DNA of 42,500 nt, taken from the NCBI GenBank assembly GCA_963575745.1, contig CAUYUJ010019248.1:718015-760514 (forward strand), in the 5' to 3' direction. The notes under the pieces were generated by a model. It was not told the origin of the DNA. It ran no database searches and worked only from the letters and a program-made list of their open reading frames with translations. This stretch comes from Prorocentrum cordatum (Eukaryota > Sar > Dinophyceae > Prorocentrales > Prorocentraceae). A program made the position numbers and the translations under genes. This document shows positions 26,601 through 35,446 of the stretch, one piece after another. How positions within the stretch are numbered: the first letter of the stretch is position 1; every line of letters starts with the position of its first letter.

Positions 26601-27244
26601 TGGTTGCCGACGCCTAAGGCGCGGAACAGGATCGTGATTAGTAGTTGGAAGTTGGGAAGGTCAAATCCCACCGACTGTGCCTCAAGTCGGGCAATTTCGA
26701 ATCGGGTAAGAGTGGCATCGATTCGTTCTCCGTGAGGCACATGGAAGTCGATGAGCTGTGTGCCGGAAGTGAGCTGGGGCTCATCTTCCAGGCGCTCGAA
26801 CTTCATGCTTAGGAGGAACATGATGTAGGTCACTGGGTCGGTGTGGACCCCATCGATGTCAGCACCATAGTTTATAATGTCAGGTGGTACCCTCATGGCG
26901 AGTGTCCTCGCTAGGCCACCCAGGCCGCGTTGTATGGCGGCCGCTTGGGCCTTCGGCGTCATACGTCCGCTAGTGACGTTGAGCCACGCGCTGGCCTCAT
27001 AAACGTACTCACGGAAAAGGTACGTTGCCTTGAGGGTCCCAGTATGGGCCATGTGTTTGCCCATCGGTGCTGTTTTCTCCGCGGCGCATGTGTCCGATTG
27101 CTGCCCCCAGCGCGAACCATATGATAGCGAAGATAACCAGCCCAAGGCTGTGTAGATAGGGGTGGTTATTAGGCGCGTTGCCGCGCTGGGGTAGCGCCTT
27201 GTCGAGTCTTCGAGGCGCTCTATCTGGCGGATCTCTCCGCCCAT
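23648..27244 (-). CDS. Gag polyprotein with CCHC zinc knuckle
   Basis: A 1,198-codon frame. The ATG at 27244 is possible, but 27064 (MGKHMAHTG) is more likely because the first 60 residues overlap the upstream ORF and read its hairpin at 27173 off-frame. Residues ~65-330 look like a copia capsid: LTSGTQLIDFHVPHGERIDA, then RFEIARLEAQSVGF and QPLNHQMPRTQQQYNELLER. A basic, Gly-rich stretch follows (GKGRGKGRRETSGKGKG), then the knuckle CHECDSTDHLVRDC (C477, C480, H485, C490), which would bind the element RNA. The C-terminal half is Pro/acidic and unassigned, with hairpins at 23762, 23887 and 24889. It is about three times the usual copia Gag length. The stop overlaps the next start as ATGA. Confidence 0.85.
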   Translation of the reverse strand: MGGEIRQIERLEDSTRRYPSAATRLITTPIYTALGWLSSLSYGSRWGQQSDTCAAEKTAPMGKHMAHTGTLKATYLFREYVYEASAWLNVTSGRMTPKAQAAAIQRGLGGLARTLAMRVPPDIINYGADIDGVHTDPVTYIMFLLSMKFERLEDEPQLTSGTQLIDFHVPHGERIDATLTRFEIARLEAQSVGFDLPNFQLLITILFRALGVGNQRAMQLLQPLNHQMPRTQQQYNELLERMRSIGHLSERYPGNIGSVFGRARGSGSGNFYTTFTTEAQPGNGPSSIWADDPGESTALLSGDRSQPNWATSPPSREPQPHRSLWGESNPLTGGVSTYLGDDDFDSGTDTDTLSSDGVEALDRSDIMNMENDNQRAEHLFWLLQQAKRRWRRFTRKPVRRVGRRIRRSFKGKGKGKRGRRRLNGRGITAFLQRLSDEQYDEIFFGGKGRGKGRRETSGKGKGRRGNPRGRDGQVLKCHECDSTDHLVRDCPVKGNGEGRSTEVDFGSSEPFIEYLSLQDFEAMEHMFYTWASCMDNVDELEAYGHGLYAYYLEYVRRFVVGNNELTPVEHGTLGNQPLSFFDWMFGNPGNIMAYESSDEDVTVEASPSEVDRNLQPPPELPPGNKPIYPRNHAELIEMESQAFVQAFVAGVPGDPFVPPGSLAPGEYGPRTLLQTLMRMHEVLTIAYPESQESIEAGIMMLQDTDACDDSELALAALTLIDSVHPEDVQRHVWYSRGRWREALEMAIAMRGQALPPPGWGLQAAGLWPNHTAMRNIAGQPVLGNEPEPTTAPPTPGQPSDAQTPAMQGNLPVPAAPMTIIIGSSTSEEEGDGCGLCEDEATILMMEVTGEEEVDFDPDEPEAPSPSAQAPFAPGSSQQGHPPLLADPPGIAQEPPQAPPPASTRAASAASSDENAGRSRSHPRVRGEPHPQARLPREWRQAGPKEHALRRGGELLPYNDPRRRKGEHSAFGKGNPAYRDAQGKAIRGGYQLATNIRRPEIEEVRTQLRNIIAARKLYRPQAARGPCSEPFQNHRPGCPAGNNEGLSPNRGKTPHKEGVHPPLIPTQDEIAEVNRRLGIMGYMEPKDEEDKPPPAPRGLVPMTQEEKDALFNLPGMRGNSPGVSSQSQQPEPATKDEQKAQRVAADEERMRIAEERTREATRQMLMDSQKMYMKGAKKPPLPLQSKAKSETPAPKSFRK

Positions 27245-27647
27245 GCTTCAAGTACTGCGCTTTTGGCTCGTTGCCGAGCGGTTGGTAGTAGCGCAATGAT
27301 GAAGCATATATGGTACCGATGTTGTTGTCTAGACGTCGTACCTCTCGTGTTGCTTCTTGCTCTTGGATGGATCCTCGTAAACGTACTGGGAGTGGTAGCG
27401 CAGGGTGGTAGGTGGTCACGAGGATCGTGCCGAAGAGTATGAGGATGAGAAGAGCAAGAGCTGACCACACGATAGTGCGGCCAGCTCCGCTACCAAGTCG
27501 AAAGTGAGCCTGGTAGGTCAAATAGCATCCGTCTCCATGGGAGGCGGATGAGCTCACATTGCATCCAGTTCCATGTCGAAGGAATACGATATGGGGAGTG
27601 GATGGGTAGGATAGGATAAGATCGATGTATCGGTCTTTCCAGCACAT
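27009..27647 (-). CDS. Small two-membrane-segment ORF starting in the 5' LTR
   Basis: About 212 codons. The start is the first ATG downstream of the leader-like sequence in the predicted transcript (GCTATGTGCTGG). The first ~50 residues are encoded in the LTR, and the frame then runs through the primer binding site. Two hydrophobic segments are visible: TIVWSALALLILILFGTILV (~58-78) and LGLVIFAIIWFALGAAIG (~168-187), separated by a charged loop. Both hairpins inside it (27173, 27266) are read in the common GNxP frame (RGNAP, LGNEP), which supports translation of this frame. It overlaps the Gag start by ~55 nt in another frame. No family is recognised; a membrane-anchoring or envelope-like role is speculation. 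Confidence 0.55.
   Translation of the reverse strand: MCWKDRYIDLILSYPSTPHIVFLRHGTGCNVSSSASHGDGCYLTYQAHFRLGSGAGRTIVWSALALLILILFGTILVTTYHPALPLPVRLRGSIQEQEATREVRRLDNNIGTIYASSLRYYQPLGNEPKAQYLKHGRRDPPDRAPRRLDKALPQRGNAPNNHPYLHSLGLVIFAIIWFALGAAIGHMRRGENSTDGQTHGPYWDPQGNVPFP
27481..27495 (-). promoter_or_regulatory. Element 1 primer binding site
   Basis: The sense strand reads TGGTAGCGGAGCTGG directly next to the 5' LTR, complementary to a tRNA 3' end ...GCUCCGCUACCA. Initiator-Met tRNA commonly ends GCUACCA, so it is the likely primer, unproven here. Element 2 has the same first 12 bases. Confidence 0.8.
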
Positions 27648-27691
27648 AGCGAACACTAAGGTAAGTATCCGGGCAAAAAGGGCGCGCGTGC

Positions 27692-27710
27692 CTTGAGCCA
27701 AAGGCAGCGG
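27692..27710 (-). promoter_or_regulatory. spliced-leader-like sequence in the 5' LTR
   Basis: Sense CCGCTGCCTTTGGCTCAAG; the TTTGGCTCAAG end is that of the dinoflagellate leader. It is flanked by GCGCGC inverted repeats. A TATATA box lies ~25-30 nt upstream, so transcripts could start at its 5' end. Confidence 0.7.
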
Positions 27711-27732
27711 CGCGCGAGCTATACTCCCGATT

Positions 27733-27739
27733 CTATATA
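27733..27739 (-). promoter_or_regulatory. TATA-like box
   Basis: Sense TTATATAG about 25-30 nt upstream of the leader-like sequence; conserved in both LTRs. It is notable because dinoflagellate genes are generally reported to lack TATA boxes. Confidence 0.5.
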
Positions 27740-27773
27740 AACATCTCCCAAAGAGCTACCCTTAAAGTCAGAC

Positions 27774-28300
27774 TACTTCTCATCGCAGCGTCCAGACATG
27801 TCACTGTTATCCAAGACGGGTGAACTTTCGCAGCGGGGACGTAGCCATCCTCAACGGAACAAGCGAGCGACGCCTGCCGATCGCCGTGCCGCTGCTGACA
27901 TGATGCAGAAGGCCTTCGGCCTCAGAAGAAGCCACAAGAAGACACCGGGCGTGGCGGCAAAACCACTAGGAGCTCAGTGGTGTGGTGGGCGATCGGCTCG
28001 CGGCGCCCACCTGGCCACGCGACTCCACAAGAGTGACCCCCCCACTGGAGCTCAACAGGTGCAGTCGGCGTGCGGTCGGAGGTGTGCTCAAGGTTTTTTC
28101 AGACTGTGGGCGGCAGGTGTCCCGGCTGTCCGCGAACTCGCGAGCGCCGTGCCCTCGGGCGAGGCCGACACGGCAGCGACGGCGGCGAAGGAGGTCGCGG
28201 GCCGAGTCCGAGATTTCATGGAGGCCTTACCTTGCCGTCAGGGTGCAAAGCTCTGCCATGCCGTACCACTCCAGGAGCGCGGGGGTGGCATGGTGTGAGG
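27774..28300. other. unique flank of element 1, no gene recognised
   Basis: A 166-codon plus-strand frame (27798-28298) starts 25 bp from the target duplication, but it has no recognisable motif and other frames are also open, so I do not call it a gene. Confidence 0.4.
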
Positions 28301-28540
28301 ACCCACCCGCACGAGCCGTGACCCACCCGCACGAGCCGTGACAGAACTCGCGACGGGGACGAGGAGGAGGAGGAGGGAGGGGAGGAGGAGGGGGAGGAGG
28401 AGGAGGAGGAGAGGAGGAGGAGGAGGAGGAGGAGGAGGAGGAGGAGGAGGAGGAGGAGGAAGGAGGGAGGAGGAGGAGGCGGAGGAGGATGAGGACGAGG
28501 ACGAGGAGGAGGAGGAGGAGGAGGAGGAGGAAGAGGAGGC
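28301..28540. repeat. 20-bp duplication followed by (GGA)n tract
   Basis: ACCCACCCGCACGAGCCGTG occurs twice in tandem (28303-28342). The GGA/GAG polypurine tract follows from about 28360 to 28540. Confidence 0.85.
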
Positions 28541-28656
28541 CCCGCCAGGGTCGGCCCGAGGAAGGAACACGCTCGAGCTGCCGAGTTGCCAGCCGGACCG
28601 CCGCAGACCTCCGCTGCCAGCAGGGCCACCCTCCGCACCTGCGACGGCAACTTTAG

Positions 28657-28807
28657 GTCGGGCCTGTCCCCCTACAGGGGGATTTTGGGCGAAAAATTAA
28701 AGATACTTCAACAGTGCCCCCAAATGGTCAGCAAAAGATCCAAAAATCGTCCCGCACTATTTTCTGGCGATTTCGGAATCTTCCCCCTGGAGAGGGGCAG
28801 GCCCGAC
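28657..28807. mobile_element. family A element, complete copy
   Basis: The left end GTCGGGCCTGTCCCCC and right end GGGGCAGGCCCGAC are inverted, with CCCCCTACAGGGGG in the left arm. The 151-bp copy has an A/T-rich middle like the others. Confidence 0.75.
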
Positions 28808-29240
28808 TTAAGAGTAGATCTAGAACACATCTGGGGAGCGCAGATCCGCTGGGGCGAGGGAGGGACCTACCTCCTCGTCCTCCTCCTCCTCCTCCTCCTC
28901 CTCCTTTTCCTTTTCCTCCTCCTCCTCCTCCTCCTCCTTTTCCTTTTCCTCCTCCTCCTCCTCCTCCTCCTTTTCCTCCTCCTCCTCCTCCTTTTCCTCC
29001 TCCTCCTCCTCCTCCTCCTCCTCCTCCTGGGGAGGCCTGGGGCCCGGGCCACACCGCCCGCGCCCGCCCCTCGGCCTCCGAACGCCCGCGCCCGCCAATC
29101 GGCCTCCGAACGCACGGCCTCCGGACGCACCGCCCGCTGGGGGCTCCTCGCCACCGCCGCCGCCGCCGCAACGGACGCGCCGTCCCCGCAGTCGTCGCCG
29201 CCCGCCGTCATCGCCGCCCACCCCCGCTGCCGCAGCCGCC
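28808..29240. repeat. (CCT/TTC)n tract and GC-rich stretch
   Basis: 28870-29030 is CTC triplets with regular CTTTTCCTTTTC blocks; 29031-29240 is GC-rich with repeated GGCCTCCGAACGC. No gene. Confidence 0.8.
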
Positions 29241-29252
29241 CATCATCATCAG

Positions 29253-29292
<40 letters not shown>

Positions 29293-29297
29293 GTCAT

Positions 29298-29328
<31 letters not shown>

Positions 29329-29345
29329 ATCATCATCAGCATCAC

Positions 29346-29377
<32 letters not shown>

Positions 29378-32300
29378 GCATCAGCATCAGCATCAGCATC
29401 AGCAGCATCAGCATCAGCATCATCAGCATCATCAGCATTATCATCAGCATTAGCATCATCATCACCATCATCGTTATCATCACCACCATTATCATCATGA
29501 CCATCATGATCATCATCATCAGCATCATCGGCAGTATCGTCATCATCATCAGCATCATCATCGTCATCATCACCACCATCATTATCACAAGCAGCAGCAG
29601 TAGCATGGCCATCATCATCATCACCACCATTATCTTTCCATTATCAGATTATCATCAGCACCAACATCATCATAGCCATGATCATCACGATCACCACCAC
29701 CACCATCATCATTGCAATAAGCATCATCATGCTCAACATGAAAATCATATTCATCATCATCAGAACAGTCGTCATAAGCATCATCCACATCGTCATCATC
29801 ATCATTATTATCCTCGTCCTCCTAATCAGCATCATCCGCATTAGTATCAGCAGCATCAACGATCACCATCATTAGTATCAGCAGCATCATGGTCGTCATC
29901 GTCATCATCGTCATCATCATCGTCATCCTCATTACCATCGTCATCCTCATCCTCATCATCGTCATCATCACCACCACAATCATCATCGTCACCACCATCA
30001 TCATCACCACCAACATGATCAGCATCATCATCATCGTCATCATCATCATCATCCTTACCCTCCTCATCATCAGCAACATGAACGTCGTCAGCATCATCAT
30101 CAGCATCGTCATCGTCATCATCATAGTCATCATCATCTTCACCATAGTCGTCATAGTCATCTTCAGCATCGTCATCATCGTCACCATCCTCATCCTACTC
30201 ATCATCGTCATCATCGTCATCATCAACATCGCCATCATCATCCTACTCCTCATTACCGGCAGCATTAGCATCATCATCATGATGATGATGATCATCATCA
30301 TCATTACAATCACCATCCTTAGTATCAGCAGCGTCATCATCGTCGTCATCGCCATCGCCATTATCATCGTCATCGTTATCATCATCAACATCCTCCTCAT
30401 CAGCATCATCATCATCGTCAGCATCATCATCATCATCATTATCGTCATCATCACCACCACCATGGGGATTATCATCATCACCATCACCATCATCATAACC
30501 AGCATCATCATCACCATCATCATTATCATCGTCATCATTCATATCCTCACCCAGCTCATCATTTGCATCATAAGCATGATCATCACCAACACCATCACCA
30601 TCGTCATCATCATCATCACCATCGTCATCGTCAGCGTTGGCACCATCACCATCATCATCCGCATCACCCATGCTCCTCATCGTCATCATCGGCGTCACCA
30701 TCATCATCATCACAATCATCAGCATCATCATCACCATCTCCATCATCATCATTACCACCATTATCATCAGCGTCATAGTCGTCATAGTCATCATCATCAT
30801 TGTCATCACCGTCGTCATCCGCATCCTCATCCTCATCCTGATCCTTACCACATACTTTTCAGCATCATCACCACCCTCACCATCACCGTACCATCACCTT
30901 TATGAGCAGCATCACCATCATCGTCGTCATCATCATCATCACAGTCATCACTATCATCACCAGCATCATCATATCATCACCATCACCACCGCCATGGCAA
31001 TTATCATCACCATCATCATCACAACCACCATCATCATCAGCATCATCATTGCCATCGCAATCAACATCATCATTATCATCCTCCTTGCCCTCCTCATCGG
31101 CAGACCCATGATCATCATCGCCATCACCAGCATCATACTCATCACCGTCATCACCTGCATAATCATTATCATCATCACCACCATCATCATCGTCATCACA
31201 ACCATGACCATCATCATCACCATCAGCGTCCTCACCACCACCATCTTCATCCTGGTCCTCGTCACCATCGTCATCGCAATCATCATCGTCATAATCATCA
31301 TCATTACCATCATCCGAATCATCATCATCATCATCATCACTATCGTCATCACAACCACCATCATGATCATCGCCATCGCCACCACCGCACCACCACCATG
31401 GCCATCATCATCATCATCATCATCATCACCATCAGTATCACCACAGCCACCGTCATCACCAACTTCATCATCGTCACCGTCATCGTTATCACCGGCATCA
31501 TCACCAGCATCATCATCATAACCACCACCGCCATCATAGTCACCATCCTCGTCATCACCATCATTATCCAAGTCAGCATCATCATCAATATCATCATCTC
31601 CACCGTCATCATAATAATCATCACCGTACCCACCATCATCGTCATTATCATCACCATTATCATCATCAACACCACCACCGTGACCACCATCATCACGAAC
31701 ACCAGAATCAGCATCACCATCAACGTCATTGTTGGCATCTCATCATCATCAGCATCACAACCATCATCAGCATTACCATCGCCATCATCATAATAATCAC
31801 CATCGCCATCGTCATCATCACGGTCACCATCATCGCCATCACCATCATGATCATCGCTACCATCATCCCAACACCACTGTGACCAGCATCATCACCATCA
31901 CAATCACAATCATCACCGTTCTCGTCACCGTGGGCATCATCGTCATCACAATCACAATCACCATCCCCATCATCATCCTTAGCACCATCACCGAACGTCA
32001 TCGTCAGCATCATTTGATCATCGCCATCCTCATCACTATCATCATTATCATCACCCTCAGCTCCATCACTGCCCACCATCGTTATCACGATCACCACCCA
32101 TCACCGTCATCATTACCATCGTCATCGCCAGTGCCCTCATGATCATTAGCAACATCATCAGTATAATCATCATCATCACCACCGTCATCGTCATCATAAG
32201 CATCGTCATCACCACACACATCATCGCCATCACCATCATCATTATCATCGTCAGAAACACCATTACCATCGCCGATATCACCATCACCATTACCATCATC

Positions 32301-32580
32301 ATCAGCATCACCATCATCACCTCCATACCATCATCACCATCGACATCGTCGGCAACACCGCCACAATTATCATCACCATCGTCACCACCATCATTCGCAT
32401 CACCACCGTCATCATCATCAACGTCGGCACAGTCGGCCTCAGCATTATTACCAGCACCACGAGCACCAACATCGTCACCAACACCCTCATAATCGACATG
32501 ATCGTCAGTATTTATCATTATCACCACCAGCATCACCGTTACCAATACCAACGTGATCACCATCATCCTCGTCATTGTCA
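29241..32580. repeat. (TCA)n imperfect triplet array, 3.3 kb
   Basis: Period-3 TCA/TCG/CCA/CAT sequence with few interruptions. Very long frames of poly-Ile, poly-Met, poly-Asp or poly-His are by-products. The array is cut by element 2 and resumes at 39617. Confidence 0.95.
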
Positions 32581-32585
32581 TTGTC

Positions 32586-32866
32586 TGTTCCGATGTCGAA
32601 CTCTGTCACGACGATGCGCTGTTGCACTGCGGCCACGCGCCGCAATTCTCTGCTTTCTCGCACGCGCTGACTCCAGCGCTCTGTGAGATCTTCAGTCGCG
32701 GGCTCACTCGAGCCAGCCTCTGAGGCCGACATGGCTTGAGCCAACATGGGCCGCAACGCTGGGGGGCAAACTGTGGGCCACTGGAACCAACATCGCAGAT
32801 GTGGCCTCAATTGTTGTCCCAAGGGGCGGTCTGCCCTACACCTGGTATACGAGATTATCCGGAACA
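32586..32866 (-). repeat. Element 2 3' LTR
   Basis: Ends TGTTCCG...CGGAACA, the canonical TG...CA with a 7-bp terminal inverted repeat. The leader-like sequence is at 32735-32749 with one change (ATGTTGG). Inside it, next to the LTR, the sense strand reads CTCGGGAGGCA, a short polypurine tract. Confidence 0.9.
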
Positions 32867-32938
32867 TGCCTCCCGAGCTGATGAAGGTAACGCCTCTACC
32901 TTTCTCAGCGGGCTCAGGGACATGCCGAGCGTCGCAAC

Positions 32939-34268
32939 TCAAGCGCGCCATGCACTAGCGTACGCGTCGATACTTTGCTCAATTTCCTGAACTGCAGCAA
33001 AAACCCAGCCTCGCGAGACACTCGGAAGAATCCTCAGAATCATGCTCAAGGCCACCTCAGCCTCGCCTCCATCGCGCCCATCGTTGTTGCTCCTCTCGGG
33101 CACTTGAATGCCCACGCGCCTCCTGAGCCACTCCAGCCTCTGCCTCGGGTGCACCTTGGTCCCCAGGTCGGCTGGGTTGAGCAACGTCGGGATCGCGTCG
33201 ATCTCCAGCGGCTTCTTCTTCACGATCTGCTGCAGCCAGAGCGTGCGCGCGGCGATGTGCCGCGCGCGCCCTGCCCCTCTCTGGCGGCGATTCCACGCGC
33301 CGCACTGCTGTCCATGTAGAGCTTCGCCTTCGCGCGGAACCCCAACCACTTGAACAGCTCCTTCAATTGGACCGCCTCGCTCGCCGCGGCAGTCGCCGCG
33401 TAGAACTCTGCCTCCGCACTCGAACGAGCGATGACTCCCTGCCTCCTCGTGCTCTTGAGCAGGCTGCAACCATTCGCCTATGCGAAGACGCTCGACCGCG
33501 ACTTCTTATCCTCGTTCTAAGCCCGGTCGGAATCGCTGAGCCCTGCCCGTCCTCCTTCTTGCTCCTGGTCCACCTCCTGACGGCTTCCCCCGCGCCGGCC
33601 ACATGCCGCGCGAGCCTCTTCAGCGCCTTCATGTCGAACACTGTTGGTTTAGATCTCATGGCGGTCAGCTCCCCAATTTCATGCTGGACGTCGCTCCTGT
33701 CCAAGGGCTCGTGCAGCAGGCTGCCGGCACAGCTGCGAAAAATCGTCACTTCCTTGCCGTCTGACTCCACGCGGTCCTCGCTGCTCTTCTTGTTGGCCTT
33801 GACGCCCAGGGTGGGTTGTGATCCGCGGTTCTCCATGCCCAGCGCCTTCCTCGCGCTCGTGACATGCCTGGGGTCGCTCCTGAATGCGACCTCGTCTCTC
33901 GTGCAGGTCCTGAAACGCTTCAGGTGGACATATTCCTCTCCGTGCTTGACGGGGCCGCTGGTCTTGACCATATTGATGTGGTGCAGCTCCTGGCGGAACT
34001 CCTCGCTCGCGGTCGGCTTCCTGCCCCGTGGCCGCCCTCTATGCGGACTTCGAGGAGGAGCACCCCCTGCCTGTGAACAAAGAAGTGCGGTCACCCTCTG
34101 TGCCTCTCGAGGCCAGGGGACATCAAGGTCTCGGCCAGCCACGTCGCGAACTCCTGCCCTGCCTTCTGGCGCCCGCATAGCTGTCGAAGTGACCTCCATG
34201 TCGCTTCCCCAGACCTGCCTTCCTCGACCTCCTTCTTGATCCACTCCGCCGGGGGGTGCACAGAGCAC
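32939..34268 (-). pseudogene. RT C-terminal part and RNase H remnants, two frames
   Basis: One frame (34268-33363) carries VTIFRSCAGSLLHEPLDRSDVQHEIGELT and MKALKRLARHVAGAGE, the region after the RT active site in copia elements. Another (33469-32939) carries RHIAARTLWLQQIVKKKPLEI and TLLNPADLGTK, the end of RNase H. Frameshifts join them. The position equivalent to the YxDD box (about 34,037-34,048) reads VRIEGG, so both catalytic Asp are gone. Confidence 0.8.
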
Positions 34269-35446
34269 TCCTCGTTCTCCGGCGCATTGAAGAAGGCGCT
34301 CGAGAAGTCGAAGCAGAAGGTCAAGAGGAACAGCTGCATGGCGATGAAATTCATGACCTTGCTCGTCGTCGCTGTCGAAGCCGGCGCGAAAACGTCGAAC
34401 CTCTTCGCGAACTTGGCGAACTCTCGCACCACGAACCTCGCCCTCGTAATCTTCTCCTCAGCCTTCCAAGTGAGATGCCACTTCGTCGCGATCACCCGCT
34501 TGCCCTTCGACGCCTCCGTCGGCGCCACCTGGAAGGCCCCGAAATCCTCGAGCCTCTTGATCTCTAGCTTCTTTGCCTCCTCGATCTCGTCCTCGTCTCA
34601 GGCCGGGGCCTGCTCGTCGATCTCCGTCTCCTCATCGGAGCGCATCTCCTCGATGGTTTCATCCACGCTGTCGGCGAAGTCGCCGATGGCTGCCAGCATC
34701 GCTGCTGGTTGCCTCCTCTCTCCCTCCTCGTCCTCGATGTCAGCCTCTTCGCGGCCTCTCTTCGGGCTGCTGCGCCTTTCATCAATGATCCTCACTCTCT
34801 TCGCCGCGCTCTCCTCGTCGTCTCGCGCGCCGCTGTCTCTCCCGATGCCGCTTCCTGCTGATGGCTCTAGAACCCTCCAGTCCATGTCCTCCTCGGCCTC
34901 TCCAGAGGCCCCCTGCTGGCCCCCTGACGTTGCGTTTGGTGCCCTGGGGGTCCCTGGGGTCGGCGTACCTGGCACTGACGCCCCCGGCGTCGGTGCGCTG
35001 GGTTGCCGGGCGTCGTCCCTGGCGGATCCTGGCGGCCTGCGTCGGCACTGGCTTTGGCGTTGGCGTCGATGGTCTCGGAGCCGCTCGAATACCTGATTTT
35101 TGGTTCCATGGCGTAGCGTCGATCTTCCTGAGAAGCTCCTTGTTCGCGCGCTCCTCCTTCTGCTCGAGCCTCCGCGCCGTCCTCGTCGCGATGACACCGT
35201 GCTCTCTGACCGTGATGTGCTCGTTCGAAAGCTCGGGGCGCCCGACCCAGATCGCCTGTGTTTATCCAGGCTGCCCCCTGTGAACCGTCGTGCCCTTCGC
35301 CTGCCTGTGCTTAGGCCTCGGATGTATCGCCAAGCGCGTCTCCGCGAACGGCAGAATCTCGCCCTTGTAGTTGTGGCCGTAGGCGGTGAAGTATGGAGTC
35401 TGCCCGCTGCCCCGCACGTGAAAACGCCCAATACACCATCGCGCAT
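34091..35446 (-). pseudogene. Pol linker and reverse transcriptase, split by TGA codons
   Basis: An acidic linker ends at TGA 34598; the same frame then continues DEDEIEEAKKLEIKRLEDFG into RT: VIATKWHLTWKAEEK, RFVVREFAK, DFSSAFFNAPENEE (palm-domain Asp), and LRQLCGRQKAGQEFATWL. A second TGA (34091) is followed in frame by PHFFVHRQG. Both stops are TGA. The copy is inactive. Confidence 0.8.

Larger units (their letters stand above)
12133..27279 (-). repeat. GCNNG-GNRA-CNNGC hairpin family (28 perfect copies)
   Basis: On the plus strand each is GCNNG, a 4-nt loop, CNNGC. Perfect copies start at 12133, 12298, 13689, 15001, 16324, 16834, 17866, 18124, 19272, 19807, 19840, 20329, 20410, 20920, 21330, 21532, 21827, 22088, 22624, 23231, 23312, 23762, 23887, 24889, 25516, 25843, 27173 and 27266. 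Wobble or one-mismatch relatives are at 12902, 14594, 18740, 19183, 24814, 25369, 26309 and 26392; a more decayed one is at 24601. The two variable pairs occur as AG, GG, GA, TC, TG, GC, AC, GT and CG, always complementary. Sense-strand loops are GAAA (most), GCAA, GUAA, GGAA and GAGA. Twenty encode GNxP, three AGxPA and three the remaining frame; two lie in the 3' UTR. Confidence 0.9.
27496..27768 (-). repeat. Element 1 5' LTR
   Basis: Sense order: ACTTTAAGGGTAGC, TATATAG, leader-like sequence, the first ATG of the membrane ORF, a 25-nt hairpin, CTTTCGACT. It is almost identical to 11743-12014. Confidence 0.92.
11738..27773 (-). mobile_element. Element 1: ~16-kb Ty1/copia-type LTR retrotransposon
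   Basis: Direct LTRs of ~272 bp (11743-12014 and 27496-27768) differ by about four substitutions and one indel. A 5-bp target duplication CAGAC lies immediately outside both (11738-11742, 27769-27773). A primer binding site abuts the inner edge of the right LTR, so transcription runs on the minus strand. The order protease, integrase, RT, RNase H is that of copia elements. The length is far above the usual 5-6 kb because of extra ORFs carrying a membrane protein, a Tpt1-like domain, a RING finger and a methyltransferase-like region. The copy is damaged by two in-frame TGA codons and about three frameshifts. Confidence 0.93.

Noticed and set aside
27798-28298. 166-codon plus-strand frame beside element 1
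   Set aside because: No motif, other frames are open too, and GC-rich sequence gives such frames by chance. Kept only as a remark.
35335-35348. GCGCG-TCTC-CGCGA in element 2, as a further GNRA hairpin
   Set aside because: The outer pair is mismatched and the bases encode the FAET motif expected in the integrase at this place, so coincidence is likely.
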